Shown piece after piece: positions 1-6,009 of a DNA stretch of 13,252 nucleotides (its first letter is position 1; every line of letters begins with the position of its first letter). The translations under genes and the position numbers were made by a program. The stretch is from contig CADCRD010000038.1 in NCBI GenBank assembly GCA_902803725.1, forward strand, positions 1 to 13,252, in the 5' to 3' direction. The notes beneath the pieces were generated by a model, which had not been told where the DNA came from, searched no databases, and saw only the letters and a program-made list of their open reading frames with translations. The DNA comes from an uncultured Eubacteriales bacterium (GTDB lineage: Bacteria > Bacillota > Clostridia > Peptostreptococcales > Anaerovoracaceae).

Positions 1-19
1 ACCTTTGAAGACCTGATCT

Positions 20-43
20 CATGTGAACTGTAACATGTTTTTT
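20..43 (+). terminator. possible weak terminator of an upstream gene
   Basis: A short stem, CATGT (20-24) with ACATG (33-37), closes an 8-base loop and is followed by six Ts (38-43). Five base pairs is weak for an intrinsic terminator. In frame 1 the first bases read as ten codons ending in TAA at 31-33, so this could be the tail of a gene lying mostly outside the window, but ten codons cannot be identified. The rest of 44-124 is AT-rich with no gene seen. Confidence 0.3.
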
Positions 44-124
44 CCTGAATAACAGGTTGTTTCGCAGAAAGAAAAGTCTGCAATAAATTTTTCGATATTT
101 TTGTGGATTTATTAAATTTTCTCC

Positions 125-153
125 TTGACAGGCGCAATTCAAAATGGTAATAT
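125..153 (+). promoter_or_regulatory. sigma-A promoter of the tRNA operon
   Basis: The -35 box TTGACA (125-130) is a perfect consensus match. A 17-base spacer separates it from the -10 box TAATAT (148-153), and TG at 145-146 adds an extended -10 element. The predicted start is near 160, about 15 bases before the first tRNA. A dedicated strong promoter argues that the cluster is an independent operon and not the tail of an rRNA operon. Confidence 0.85.
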
Positions 154-174
154 AGCTCTTGCAGTTGGCAATGA

Positions 175-251
175 GGCGGCGTAGCTTAGTTGGCTAGAGC
201 GTCCGGTTCATACCCGGAAGGTCACTGGTTCAAGTCCAGTCGCCGCTACCA
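175..251 (+). tRNA. tRNA-Met (CAT), elongator type
   Basis: A full cloverleaf of 77 bases with encoded CCA. The acceptor GGCGGCG pairs with CGCCGCT, with a G-U first pair as in Bacillus elongator tRNA-Met. The anticodon stem TCCGG/CCGGA holds anticodon CAT at 209-211, and the T arm is ACTGG-TTCAAGT-CCAGT. It lacks the three G-C pairs at the base of the anticodon stem and the unpaired first base that mark initiator tRNA. It does not resemble tRNA-Ile2 (CAT) by its acceptor stem. First gene of the operon; only 4 bases separate it from tRNA-Val. Confidence 0.95.
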
Positions 252-255
252 ATTC

Positions 256-331
256 GGGCGCATAGCTCAGCTGGGAGAGCACCTGCCTTACAAGCAGGGG
301 GTCATAGGTTCGAGCCCTATTGCGCCCACCA
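256..331 (+). tRNA. tRNA-Val (TAC)
   Basis: A 76-base cloverleaf with encoded CCA. The acceptor GGGCGCA pairs with TGCGCCC, the anticodon stem is CCTGC/GCAGG, the anticodon TAC lies at 289-291, and the T arm is ATAGG-TTCGAGC-CCTAT. It reads GUN codons, mainly GUA and GUG. The spacer to tRNA-Asp is 5 bases. Confidence 0.97.
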
Positions 332-336
332 TATAC

Positions 337-413
337 GGTCCGGTAGTTCAGATGGTTAGAATGCCAGCCTGTCACGCTGGAGGTCGTCGGTTCGATCCCG
401 ATCCGGATCGCCA
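337..413 (+). tRNA. tRNA-Asp (GTC)
   Basis: A 77-base cloverleaf with encoded CCA. The acceptor GGTCCGG pairs with CCGGATC (one G-U), the anticodon stem is CCAGC/GCTGG, the anticodon GTC lies at 371-373, and G73 precedes CCA, as expected for Asp. A 47-base spacer containing a strong hairpin follows. Confidence 0.97.
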
Positions 414-420
414 AATATTA

Positions 421-453
421 CTTGATCCGGGATAGAGATATCCCGGATACAAG
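421..453 (+). other. spacer hairpin between tRNA-Asp and tRNA-His
   Basis: A 9-bp perfect stem, TCCGGGATA (426-434) with TATCCCGGA (439-447), closes a GAGA tetraloop. It is extended by CTTG (421-424) with CAAG (450-453) across a small asymmetric internal loop. No T run follows, so it does not look like a terminator. It may be a processing signal or a stability element for the tRNA precursor; the role is inferred only. Confidence 0.7.
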
Positions 454-460
454 TTATCAT

Positions 461-537
461 GGTGGGTATAGTCAAGTGGTTAAGACAGCGGGTTGTGGCT
501 CCGTTATGCGTGGGTTCGAATCCCACTATCCACCCCA
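461..537 (+). tRNA. tRNA-His (GTG)
   Basis: A 77-base gene with encoded CCA. The acceptor GTGGGTA pairs with TATCCAC, and the extra G-1 (461) opposite C73 (534), the identity element for histidine, is encoded in the DNA. The anticodon GTG lies at 495-497 in stem GCGGG/TCCGT, and the T arm is GTGGG-TTCGAAT-CCCAC. An 18-base spacer separates it from tRNA-Gln. Confidence 0.97.
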
Positions 538-555
538 TTTTCAGGGTCATAACGT

Positions 556-630
556 TGGGGTATCGCCAAGCGGTAAGGCAATGGATTCTGATTCCATCAT
601 GCGCAGGTTCGAATCCTGCTACCCTAGCCA
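556..630 (+). tRNA. tRNA-Gln (CTG)
   Basis: A 75-base cloverleaf with encoded CCA. The acceptor TGGGGTA pairs with TACCCTA. The weak U1-A72 first pair and G73 are glutamine identity features. The anticodon stem is ATGGA/TCCAT and the anticodon CTG lies at 588-590, so this is the CAG-reading isoacceptor. The TTG isoacceptor must be encoded elsewhere. The T arm is GCAGG-TTCGAAT-CCTGC. Confidence 0.95.
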
Positions 631-640
631 AATCAATAAA

Positions 641-657
641 GGGATGCTTTGCATCCC
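641..657 (+). other. spacer hairpin between tRNA-Gln and tRNA-Cys
   Basis: A perfect 7-bp stem, GGGATGC (641-647) with GCATCCC (651-657), has a TTT loop. The next bases are GCTTATGG, with no T tract, so it is not a normal intrinsic terminator. It may guide precursor processing, or it may cause partial attenuation before tRNA-Cys. Confidence 0.6.
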
Positions 658-663
658 GCTTAT

Positions 664-737
664 GGCGACATAGCCAAGGGGTAAGGCAGAGGTCTGCAAA
701 ACCTTTATCCCCGGTTCAAATCCGGGTGTCGCCTCCA
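664..737 (+). tRNA. tRNA-Cys (GCA)
   Basis: A 74-base cloverleaf with encoded CCA. The acceptor GGCGACA pairs with TGTCGCC, discriminator T734 is typical of Cys, the anticodon GCA lies at 696-698, and the T arm is CCCGG-TTCAAAT-CCGGG. Last gene of the operon; a terminator begins within a few bases. Confidence 0.97.
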
Positions 738-739
738 CA

Positions 740-766
740 AAAAGAAGCCTAAGGCTTCTTTTTTAT
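740..766 (+). terminator. intrinsic terminator of the tRNA operon
   Basis: The arm AAGAAGCCT (742-750) and its exact reverse complement AGGCTTCTT (752-760) form a hairpin that runs into a T tract (759-764). The A-rich 5' side can pair with the T tract, so the element may also work on the other strand. Confidence 0.85.
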
Positions 767-835
767 TTATCTGATCGATTTCATGGCAATTTTAGTTACA
801 CTATGCGTATATATCTGCCGGTTCTTCGGATTGTG

Positions 836-863
836 TTGATTTTAGAGATTATTTATATATAAT
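836..863 (+). promoter_or_regulatory. likely promoter of the L,D-transpeptidase gene
   Basis: TTGATT (836-841) and TATAAT (858-863) are separated by 16 bases, giving a start near 870 and a leader of about 47 bases. A perfect TTGACA at 873-878 lies downstream, but its nearest TATAAT (889-894) is only 10 bases away, so it is not credible as a -35 for that box. The region is very AT-rich, so chance matches are possible. Confidence 0.5.
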
Positions 864-917
864 AATAGAGGTTTGACATGAGATATAATATAATAGAAAT
901 AAGTGTGGTAAAAGATA

Positions 918-2315
918 ATGGATAAAAAGAAGAAAAAGATAATTATATTGGTTGCTGTGATAGCTCTGGCTGCTCTGGGCGGATGGAAATTCTACGATGT
1001 GTACACTACAGCCAGGGAACATTTTCCTAAAGCCTTTAAGATCAATAATGTTGACTGCTCGGAAATGACTGCCGTTGAAGCTGCTGATATGCTGACGAAA
1101 GAATGGAACAAGAATTCATATATTGTGAACAGTAATGGCAAGGCGGTACAGACGATCCCATTGAAGGGCTTTACATATGACACAGACAAAGCGATCGCAA
1201 AACTCATTGATCCGAATCCTTTTAAGACTGTATGGCGCTATGCGTTCGGAGAAAAAAAGAATCATAAAATGGAGATGACGGTTGCCGCAATACCGAAGAG
1301 TACGAAAAAAGCAATCAGTAACATGAGACTGCTGAACGTAAAGGGCAAGACCAGAACTAAAGATGCCTTCGTAAACCTTGATGATACTGATCTGAATATC
1401 GTAAAGGAAGTCTATGGCGATAATATAGACAAAGAACGTTTTATCAGCAGAATGGAAAAGGATATCGCAAAAGGCGTTTACACACTCGATTACAAAGCGG
1501 AGGATTATTACGAACTGCCAAAAATCAAGTCAGACAACAAGGATCTGCTGAAATATCAGGATTGGTGCAAAGAGCATCTGGCGCAAAAGATCACATATAA
1601 GTTCTGGAACGAAGATTACACTATCACTCCCAGGCAGCTTAACAAAGTACTTTCGTTTGACGATTCGGATAAAAAGACCGTTGACGAAAAGAAAGCCAAA
1701 AAACTGATGTATGATATATGCCTGGCGCATAACACGGCTTTTATGGACAGAAAATTCAAGGCACATGACGGCCGGAAGATAACGGTGCCGGGCGGCAATT
1801 ACGGCTGGAGGATCGACAGAAAAAAGGAAGAGAAAAGACTGATAGAGCTGCTCAGATCCGGAAAGGATGAAACTATTGAACCAAAATATACGCAAAAGCC
1901 TTATTATAAGGGCAGGGACAATGATATAGGTCCGAATTATGTCGAGGTGGATCTTGGCAGTCAGTCGGCTTATGTATTTCATAAGGGAAAATGCGTGGTA
2001 TCAAGTGATGTCGTGACGGGCAGTGTGAGTCAGGGGCATGCAACTCCTCCAGGCACATATCCGATAGATTTCAAGCAGAGAAATACTACTCTGAAAGGCT
2101 TTAACAATGACGGGACACCGTATGAGAGCAAGGTCAGCTACTGGATGCCGTTCAACGGCGGCATAGGACTGCATGATGCCCCATGGAGAGGTTCCTTTGG
2201 AGGTGGCATCTATTATTCGGGCGGATCACATGGATGCGTGAATATGCCTGTATGGGCCGCTGCAAGCACATATTCATATGTAGAAGCCGGCATGCCGGTA
2301 GTTGTTCACTACTGA
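918..2315 (+). CDS. membrane-anchored L,D-transpeptidase (YkuD domain)
   Basis: Predicted to make 3-3 cross-links in peptidoglycan or to attach ligands to it, outside the membrane. The 465-residue protein starts with a lysine-rich cytoplasmic tip (residues 3-7) and one membrane helix (about 8-24), with no clear signal-peptidase site. A long lysine-rich ectodomain (about 40-320) resembles the PG_binding_4 regions that precede YkuD in Clostridia. The YkuD domain spans about 339-465. It has the conserved histidine H419 in GLHDAPW and the catalytic motif SHGCVN with H438, G439 and nucleophile C440. The ATG at 918 is the only start that keeps the membrane anchor, though the upstream ribosome binding site is weak (GTGGTAAAAG). 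The gene stands alone between the tRNA terminator and its own. Its exact role (3-3 cross-linking, lipoprotein attachment or spore cortex) cannot be told from sequence. Confidence 0.9.
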   Translation: MDKKKKKIIILVAVIALAALGGWKFYDVYTTAREHFPKAFKINNVDCSEMTAVEAADMLTKEWNKNSYIVNSNGKAVQTIPLKGFTYDTDKAIAKLIDPNPFKTVWRYAFGEKKNHKMEMTVAAIPKSTKKAISNMRLLNVKGKTRTKDAFVNLDDTDLNIVKEVYGDNIDKERFISRMEKDIAKGVYTLDYKAEDYYELPKIKSDNKDLLKYQDWCKEHLAQKITYKFWNEDYTITPRQLNKVLSFDDSDKKTVDEKKAKKLMYDICLAHNTAFMDRKFKAHDGRKITVPGGNYGWRIDRKKEEKRLIELLRSGKDETIEPKYTQKPYYKGRDNDIGPNYVEVDLGSQSAYVFHKGKCVVSSDVVTGSVSQGHATPPGTYPIDFKQRNTTLKGFNNDGTPYESKVSYWMPFNGGIGLHDAPWRGSFGGGIYYSGGSHGCVNMPVWAAASTYSYVEAGMPVVVHY

Positions 2316-2350
2316 TAATATGCGCTTAAACAGTACAAATGTCTGCGAAT

Positions 2351-2384
2351 AAAAAAACAGCAACTATAAATGTTGCTGTTTTTT
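2351..2384. terminator. bidirectional terminator between L,D-transpeptidase and spoVG
   Basis: A 9-bp perfect stem, AACAGCAAC (2356-2364) with GTTGCTGTT (2372-2380), has a 7-base loop. It is flanked by an A run on the left and a T run on the right, so a U tract follows the stem on either strand. It suits the two convergent genes ending at 2315 (plus) and 2445 (minus). Confidence 0.88.
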
Positions 2385-2444
2385 ATTACTTAGATTTGCA
2401 CCACGTTTTCGGTCCTGATATTACTGCATCGATAAAAGGACTCA

Positions 2445-2744
2445 CTATTCGGTTTGTTCAGATACGGCAGATGCCTCGGCCGCTTTCTCGGCAAGAACCT
2501 TTTCGTATTCTGCAAAAATCGCTTCTTTGATTCTGTTCCTTGTTTCAGATGTGAGCGGGTGAGCTATATCTCTGAAATCTCCTTCACTCATCTTCCGGCT
2601 CGGCATTGCAATGAACAATCCATTCTGTCCGTCAATTATCTTTATGTCATGCACGACGAATTCTTCATCAAATGTGATCGAAACGACAGCTTTCATTTTC
2701 CCCTCGTCTGTGATTTTCCTAATCCTGACGTCTGTGATATTCAT
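2445..2744 (-). CDS. spoVG: SpoVG family regulator
   Basis: SpoVG is a small RNA- and DNA-binding protein that tunes gene expression. It was first known from sporulation in Bacillus but occurs also in non-sporulating Bacillota. The 99-residue product begins MNITDVRIRK and carries the family core FVVHDIKIIDG (29-39), GLFIAMPSRK (42-51) and FRDIAHPL (57-64). The C-terminal tail is alanine- and glutamate-rich and variable, as usual. The start at 2744 matches the family N terminus and has AGGAGG at 2755-2760, ten bases upstream. A longer reading from 2804 would add twenty unrelated residues and is rejected. It is divergent from murC, whereas in many relatives spoVG points the same way as the prs-pth-mfd run. 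Its presence does not by itself show that the organism sporulates. Confidence 0.96.
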   Translation of the reverse strand: MNITDVRIRKITDEGKMKAVVSITFDEEFVVHDIKIIDGQNGLFIAMPSRKMSEGDFRDIAHPLTSETRNRIKEAIFAEYEKVLAEKAAEASAVSEQTE

Positions 2745-2766
2745 TTTTTGTTGTCCTCCTATATAT

Positions 2767-2805
2767 GATGTCGTATATGCGATGATGAAAAAACATATAT
2801 ACATC
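2767..2805. repeat. inverted repeat in the spoVG leader/promoter region
   Basis: GATGT (2767-2771) pairs with ACATC (2801-2805), and TATATG (2774-2779) pairs with CATATA (2794-2799), with a CG/T internal loop and a 14-base centre. It lies just upstream of the spoVG ribosome binding site and overlaps one candidate -10 box (2796-2801). It could be a leader hairpin or an operator. Confidence 0.5.
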
Positions 2806-2824
2806 CCTCAAAATAATCTGTTAA
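2796..2824 (-). promoter_or_regulatory. candidate proximal promoter of spoVG
   Basis: On the minus strand, TTAACA (2819-2824) is followed after 17 bases by TATATA (2796-2801). Spacing is ideal and both boxes are one mismatch from consensus. The -10 box falls inside the inverted repeat at 2767-2805. No clear sigma-H promoter of the Bacillus spoVG type was found. Confidence 0.4.
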
Positions 2825-2828
2825 AGAT

Positions 2829-2857
2829 ATTATAATGCAGTAAACGGTTATTTACAA
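2829..2857 (-). promoter_or_regulatory. candidate distal promoter of spoVG
   Basis: On the minus strand, TTGTAA (2852-2857) and a perfect TATAAT (2829-2834) are 17 bases apart. The predicted start near 2822 would give a leader of about 78 bases that contains the inverted repeat at 2767-2805. Confidence 0.5.
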
Positions 2858-2935
2858 GAATATTATTCAAAAAAATCAGACAATTTAGGGCATGTGTCAT
2901 TTTTTTTAATTATCTGTGTATATTGAGTGAAAATA

Positions 2936-2944
2936 TGATATACT
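2936..2944 (+). promoter_or_regulatory. extended -10 promoter upstream of murC
   Basis: TG (2936-2937) plus one base precedes TATACT (2939-2944), an extended -10 element with start near 2951 and a leader of about 19 bases. An alternative is TTGAGT (2923-2928) with TATACA (2947-2952) at 18 bases, but it would leave almost no room before the ribosome binding site. Confidence 0.5.
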
Positions 2945-2969
2945 GCTATACAGATTTGGGAGGAAGTCA

Positions 2970-4394
2970 ATGGTAGATCTTAATAATATAAAGCAGGTAC
3001 ACTGCATCGGCATTGGCGGTATCGGATTGTCGGGGATCGCCCATGTTTTGATGTCCAGAGGATATATAGTTACCGGTTCAGATATGAACCAGAATGACAC
3101 AGTCAGGCATCTGATGGATGAAGGCGCAAGGATAGTACTTGGTCACAGAGCCAAAAACGTTGAAAATGCTGATCTTGTCGTTTATTCGGCTGCTATTGCA
3201 AAGGATAATCCCGAGCTGGTCAGAGCAGCCGAACTGGGCATACCGTGCATCAGCCGTGCCCAGATGCTCGGAGAACTGATGAAAAACCATGTCAACAGCA
3301 TTGCTGTTTCAGGTACTCATGGGAAGACAACGACTACTTCTATGGTGTCTTTGATCCTTAAACATGCAGAAAAGGATCCTACTATTCTGGTTGGCGGAAA
3401 TCTTGAAGAGATAAACGGGAATGTAAGAGTAGGCCACAGTGAGTATTTCATTACAGAGGCATGTGAATATGTCGACAGTTTTCTTGAACTCAAGCCGAGG
3501 ATCGAGATCATCCTGAACATCGATTCGGATCATCTTGATTATTTCAAAGATATAGATCACATTGTCAGATCGTTTAATACGTTTGCGGGATTATTGCCCG
3601 GGGATGGCATCCTTTTCGCTTACAGTGCCAATCCTTTTGTCAGAAAGGTGATCAAAGACAGAGAGAACGTCATTACATTCGGTCTGGACGAAAACAGTGA
3701 TTATTATGCTGAGGATATCGAATTCGATGAAATGGGTAGACCTTCATTCTGTGTTTATCATCACGGTGAAAAGCTGTGCAGACTGCATCTGAGTGTGCCG
3801 GGAGAGCATAACCTTCAGAATGCGCTGGCTTCAGTTGCGTGTTGTCATACTTTGGGCATCGATATGGATGTCATAGTTGATACACTGGAGAATTTCGGCG
3901 GCACACAAAGACGTTTTGATATCATGGGCGAAACCAGAAACGGAATGAGACTGATCGATGATTATGCCCATCATCCGACTGAGATAAAGGCCACACTGAG
4001 TGCAGCATCAAAAATGCATTATGACAAGATGTGGGTCGTCTTCCAGCCGCACACATATACGAGGACTCTGGCACTATTCCATGAATTCGGAGAGGCATTT
4101 AAAGATGCAGATGTCGTAGTGCTGGCTGAAATATACGCGGCCAGAGAAAAAAATATACACAAGATCAGTTCAAAATCACTTGTTGCTGAAATAAAGAAGG
4201 ACTATCCGGACAAGGAAGTGTACTATTTCAGCAGCCTGGAGGATATTGCTTCTTTTGTATATAACAATGCACAGGCAGATGATCTTGTGCTCACGATGGG
4301 TGCAGGTGATGTATATAAAGTCGGTGAAATGATCCTTGATATGGATGCTGCAACAGTGGTCAGCACCACACGGGGAGAAAAGATAGATGACTAA
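2970..4394 (+). CDS. murC: UDP-N-acetylmuramate--L-alanine ligase
   Basis: MurC adds L-alanine to UDP-MurNAc using ATP, the first amino acid step of the peptidoglycan stem peptide, in the cytoplasm. The 474 residues fit the Mur ligase family. The N-terminal Rossmann motif GIGGIG is at 14-19, the ATP P-loop GTHGKTTT at 115-122, TEACEY at 162-167, NIDSDHLDYF at 183-192 and GEHNLQNALA at 278-287. The C-terminal domain has GGTQRRFDIMG at 310-320 and DDYAHHPTEI at 330-339. The ATG at 2970 follows GGGAGG (2958-2963) by six bases and starts exactly at the family N terminus. It is first in a run with prs (66 bases away), pth and mfd, and no terminator was seen between them. Confidence 0.97.
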   Translation: MVDLNNIKQVHCIGIGGIGLSGIAHVLMSRGYIVTGSDMNQNDTVRHLMDEGARIVLGHRAKNVENADLVVYSAAIAKDNPELVRAAELGIPCISRAQMLGELMKNHVNSIAVSGTHGKTTTTSMVSLILKHAEKDPTILVGGNLEEINGNVRVGHSEYFITEACEYVDSFLELKPRIEIILNIDSDHLDYFKDIDHIVRSFNTFAGLLPGDGILFAYSANPFVRKVIKDRENVITFGLDENSDYYAEDIEFDEMGRPSFCVYHHGEKLCRLHLSVPGEHNLQNALASVACCHTLGIDMDVIVDTLENFGGTQRRFDIMGETRNGMRLIDDYAHHPTEIKATLSAASKMHYDKMWVVFQPHTYTRTLALFHEFGEAFKDADVVVLAEIYAAREKNIHKISSKSLVAEIKKDYPDKEVYYFSSLEDIASFVYNNAQADDLVLTMGAGDVYKVGEMILDMDAATVVSTTRGEKIDD

Positions 4395-4460
4395 CGGTCA
4401 TATTTTTTGATCGTAATGATAGTAAATGATTGCTGAATTAAAAACTAATCGGAGGACACA

Positions 4461-5411
4461 ATGAAGAACGGATATTTCCCGGAATACAAAATTTTTACCG
4501 GCAACGCCCACCCCGGGCTGGCAGAAGAAATTGCAAACGTAATGGGCAAACCATTGGGGAAGAGTGAAGTCAAGAAATTCAGCGACGGAGAAATATCCGT
4601 CAATCTGTACGAAACAGTCAGGGGCGTGGATGCTTATATAGTTCAGCCGACATGTGATCCTGTAAATGACAATCTCATGGAGATCCTTATCATGATCGAT
4701 GCCATGAAGAGAGCCAGTGCAGGAAGAATCAATGCAGTTATCCCTTATTACGGATATGCACGTCAGGACCGGAAAGCAAAGGCCAGAGATCCGATCACAT
4801 CAAAACTTGTCGCTGATATCCTGGTCGCTGCAGGTGCGGACCGTGTTGTGACGATGGATCTGCATGCGGCTCAGATCCAGGGGTATTTCAATATTCCTGT
4901 CGATCACCTTCTGGGAATGCCGGTGCTGCTGGATTACTGGCAAAAGAAAAATCTCGATGATCTTGTTGTGGTTTCGCCTGATCATGGTTCTGTGACGAGA
5001 GCAAGAAATATGGCTCAGCCGCTGAACTGTCCCATCGCAATCATAGATAAGAGAAGACCTGAACCGAACAAGAGCGAGATCATGAATATCATAGGTGATA
5101 TCGAAGGAAAGAACTGCGTTATAGTGGATGATATGATCGATACCGCAGGGACGATATGCAATGCAGGTAAAGCCCTGATCGAAATGGGTGCAAAGAGTGT
5201 AGCCGCCTGCTGCACACATGCTGTTCTTTCGGGCCCTGCTATAGAGCGTCTGGCTGAAAGCCCGTTCAATGAAGTGGTATTCCTGAACACCATACCGATG
5301 CCCGAAGAGAAGATGATAGATAAATTCAAAGTACTGAGTGTTGCCCCTCTGTTTGCAGAAGCAATGACGAGGATCCACAACAATGATTCAGTCAGCAAGC
5401 TTTTTACCTGA
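4461..5411 (+). CDS. prs: ribose-phosphate pyrophosphokinase (PRPP synthetase)
   Basis: Prs makes 5-phosphoribosyl diphosphate from ribose 5-phosphate and ATP, feeding purine, pyrimidine, histidine, tryptophan and NAD synthesis. The 316 residues match class I bacterial enzymes. Visible signatures are FSDGEISV (40-47), YYGYARQDRK (96-105, flexible ATP loop), DLHAAQIQGYF (133-143) and the PRPP-binding loop VIVDDMIDTAGT (220-231). The motif SPDHGSVTRAR (172-182) has serine at 177 where glycine is more usual. The ATG follows a GGAGG ribosome binding site. The neighbours murC and pth lie on the same strand, and the prs-pth-mfd order is common in Bacillota. glmU, often just upstream of prs, is absent here. 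Confidence 0.97.
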   Translation: MKNGYFPEYKIFTGNAHPGLAEEIANVMGKPLGKSEVKKFSDGEISVNLYETVRGVDAYIVQPTCDPVNDNLMEILIMIDAMKRASAGRINAVIPYYGYARQDRKAKARDPITSKLVADILVAAGADRVVTMDLHAAQIQGYFNIPVDHLLGMPVLLDYWQKKNLDDLVVVSPDHGSVTRARNMAQPLNCPIAIIDKRRPEPNKSEIMNIIGDIEGKNCVIVDDMIDTAGTICNAGKALIEMGAKSVAACCTHAVLSGPAIERLAESPFNEVVFLNTIPMPEEKMIDKFKVLSVAPLFAEAMTRIHNNDSVSKLFT

Positions 5412-5445
5412 GCATAAAGTTATATTTAAGTGATCATATAAGGCG

Positions 5446-6009
5446 ATGTTTATAATCTGCGGACTTGGAAATCCCGGGCTGAAATACAGAAAAACAAGAC
5501 ACAACATGGGCTTTATGACAATTGATCGTTTGTCTGAGAGGTTCGGGATCAAAGTGAATAAACTTAAATTCAAAGCTAAGGTCGGGGATGGGATCATCTC
5601 CGGCCAGAAGGTCGTTTTTGTAAAGCCTCAGACTTATATGAATCTCTCAGGACAGTCCTTAAGAGAAGTAATGGATTTTTATAAAGTTCCGCATGATCAT
5701 CTGATTGTGATATATGATGATATGGATCTTGAGACTGGACGGATACGCATAAGGCCCAAGGGCAGCCCGGGTACTCATAACGGTATGAGATCTGTTGTGA
5801 AAGAACTGGGCTCAAGTGATTTTCTCAGGGTGCGCATCGGGATCGGCAGTGCCGGAGGTTTTGGCGCGATCGGCCATGTGATAGGGAAAATCGATAAAAA
5901 GGACAGGGAGATCCTTGACGGCGCGATACAAAGAGCGGCAGATTCTGTCGTTGCGATAATCGAAAGCGGCGTTGTCGAGGCGATGAACAGATTCAATGCC
6001 AATAACTAA
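5446..6009 (+). CDS. pth: peptidyl-tRNA hydrolase
   Basis: Pth cleaves peptidyl-tRNAs that drop off ribosomes and so recycles tRNA. The 187-residue length is normal. GLGNPG is at 6-11, catalytic H19 is in TRHNMG (17-22), KPQTYMNLSG is at 60-69 with substrate-binding N66, YDDMD (90-94) contains the conserved D91, and GTHNGMRS (109-116) contains N112. The ATG at 5446 is fixed by the conserved N terminus, but its ribosome binding site (AAGG at 5440-5443) is weak and very close. It is 34 bases after prs, and its last 14 bases overlap mfd in another frame, suggesting coupled translation. Confidence 0.96.
   Translation: MFIICGLGNPGLKYRKTRHNMGFMTIDRLSERFGIKVNKLKFKAKVGDGIISGQKVVFVKPQTYMNLSGQSLREVMDFYKVPHDHLIVIYDDMDLETGRIRIRPKGSPGTHNGMRSVVKELGSSDFLRVRIGIGSAGGFGAIGHVIGKIDKKDREILDGAIQRAADSVVAIIESGVVEAMNRFNANN

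Noticed and set aside
1..33. Ten codons ending in TAA that could be the tail of an upstream gene
   Set aside because: Too short to identify or to separate from chance; noted only with the weak terminator at 20-43.
175..737. tRNA cluster as an integration site for a mobile element
   Set aside because: No integrase, no repeated tRNA 3' end and no foreign-looking DNA are present in the window; all six tRNAs are intact.
190..752. Several open frames of 68-97 codons on both strands across the tRNA cluster
   Set aside because: They run straight through six complete tRNA cloverleaves. Their apparent protein repeats come from the repeated tRNA T arms, and none has a convincing ribosome binding site.
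873..894. TTGACA at 873 with TATAAT at 889 as a promoter
   Set aside because: The spacer is only 10 bases, too short for sigma-A. The pair at 836/858 has proper spacing.
1530..1982. A 150-codon minus-strand frame opposite the L,D-transpeptidase gene
   Set aside because: It is antisense to a well-supported coding region, with hydrophobic low-complexity content typical of shadows of Lys-rich genes.
2745..2804. A longer SpoVG reading with 20 extra N-terminal residues
   Set aside because: The added residues do not belong to the family, the ribosome binding site AGGAGG is placed for the internal ATG at 2744, and the extension overlaps leader elements.
4395..4424. Imperfect hairpin with a T run between murC and prs as a terminator
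   Set aside because: The Ts are in the loop and do not follow the stem, and the stem is only six pairs including a G-U, so readthrough into prs is expected.
4800..5378. A 192-codon minus-strand frame opposite prs
   Set aside because: It lies wholly antisense to a clear prs gene, its composition is unlike a real protein (rich in His, Cys and Arg), and no family is recognised. It is a coding-strand shadow.
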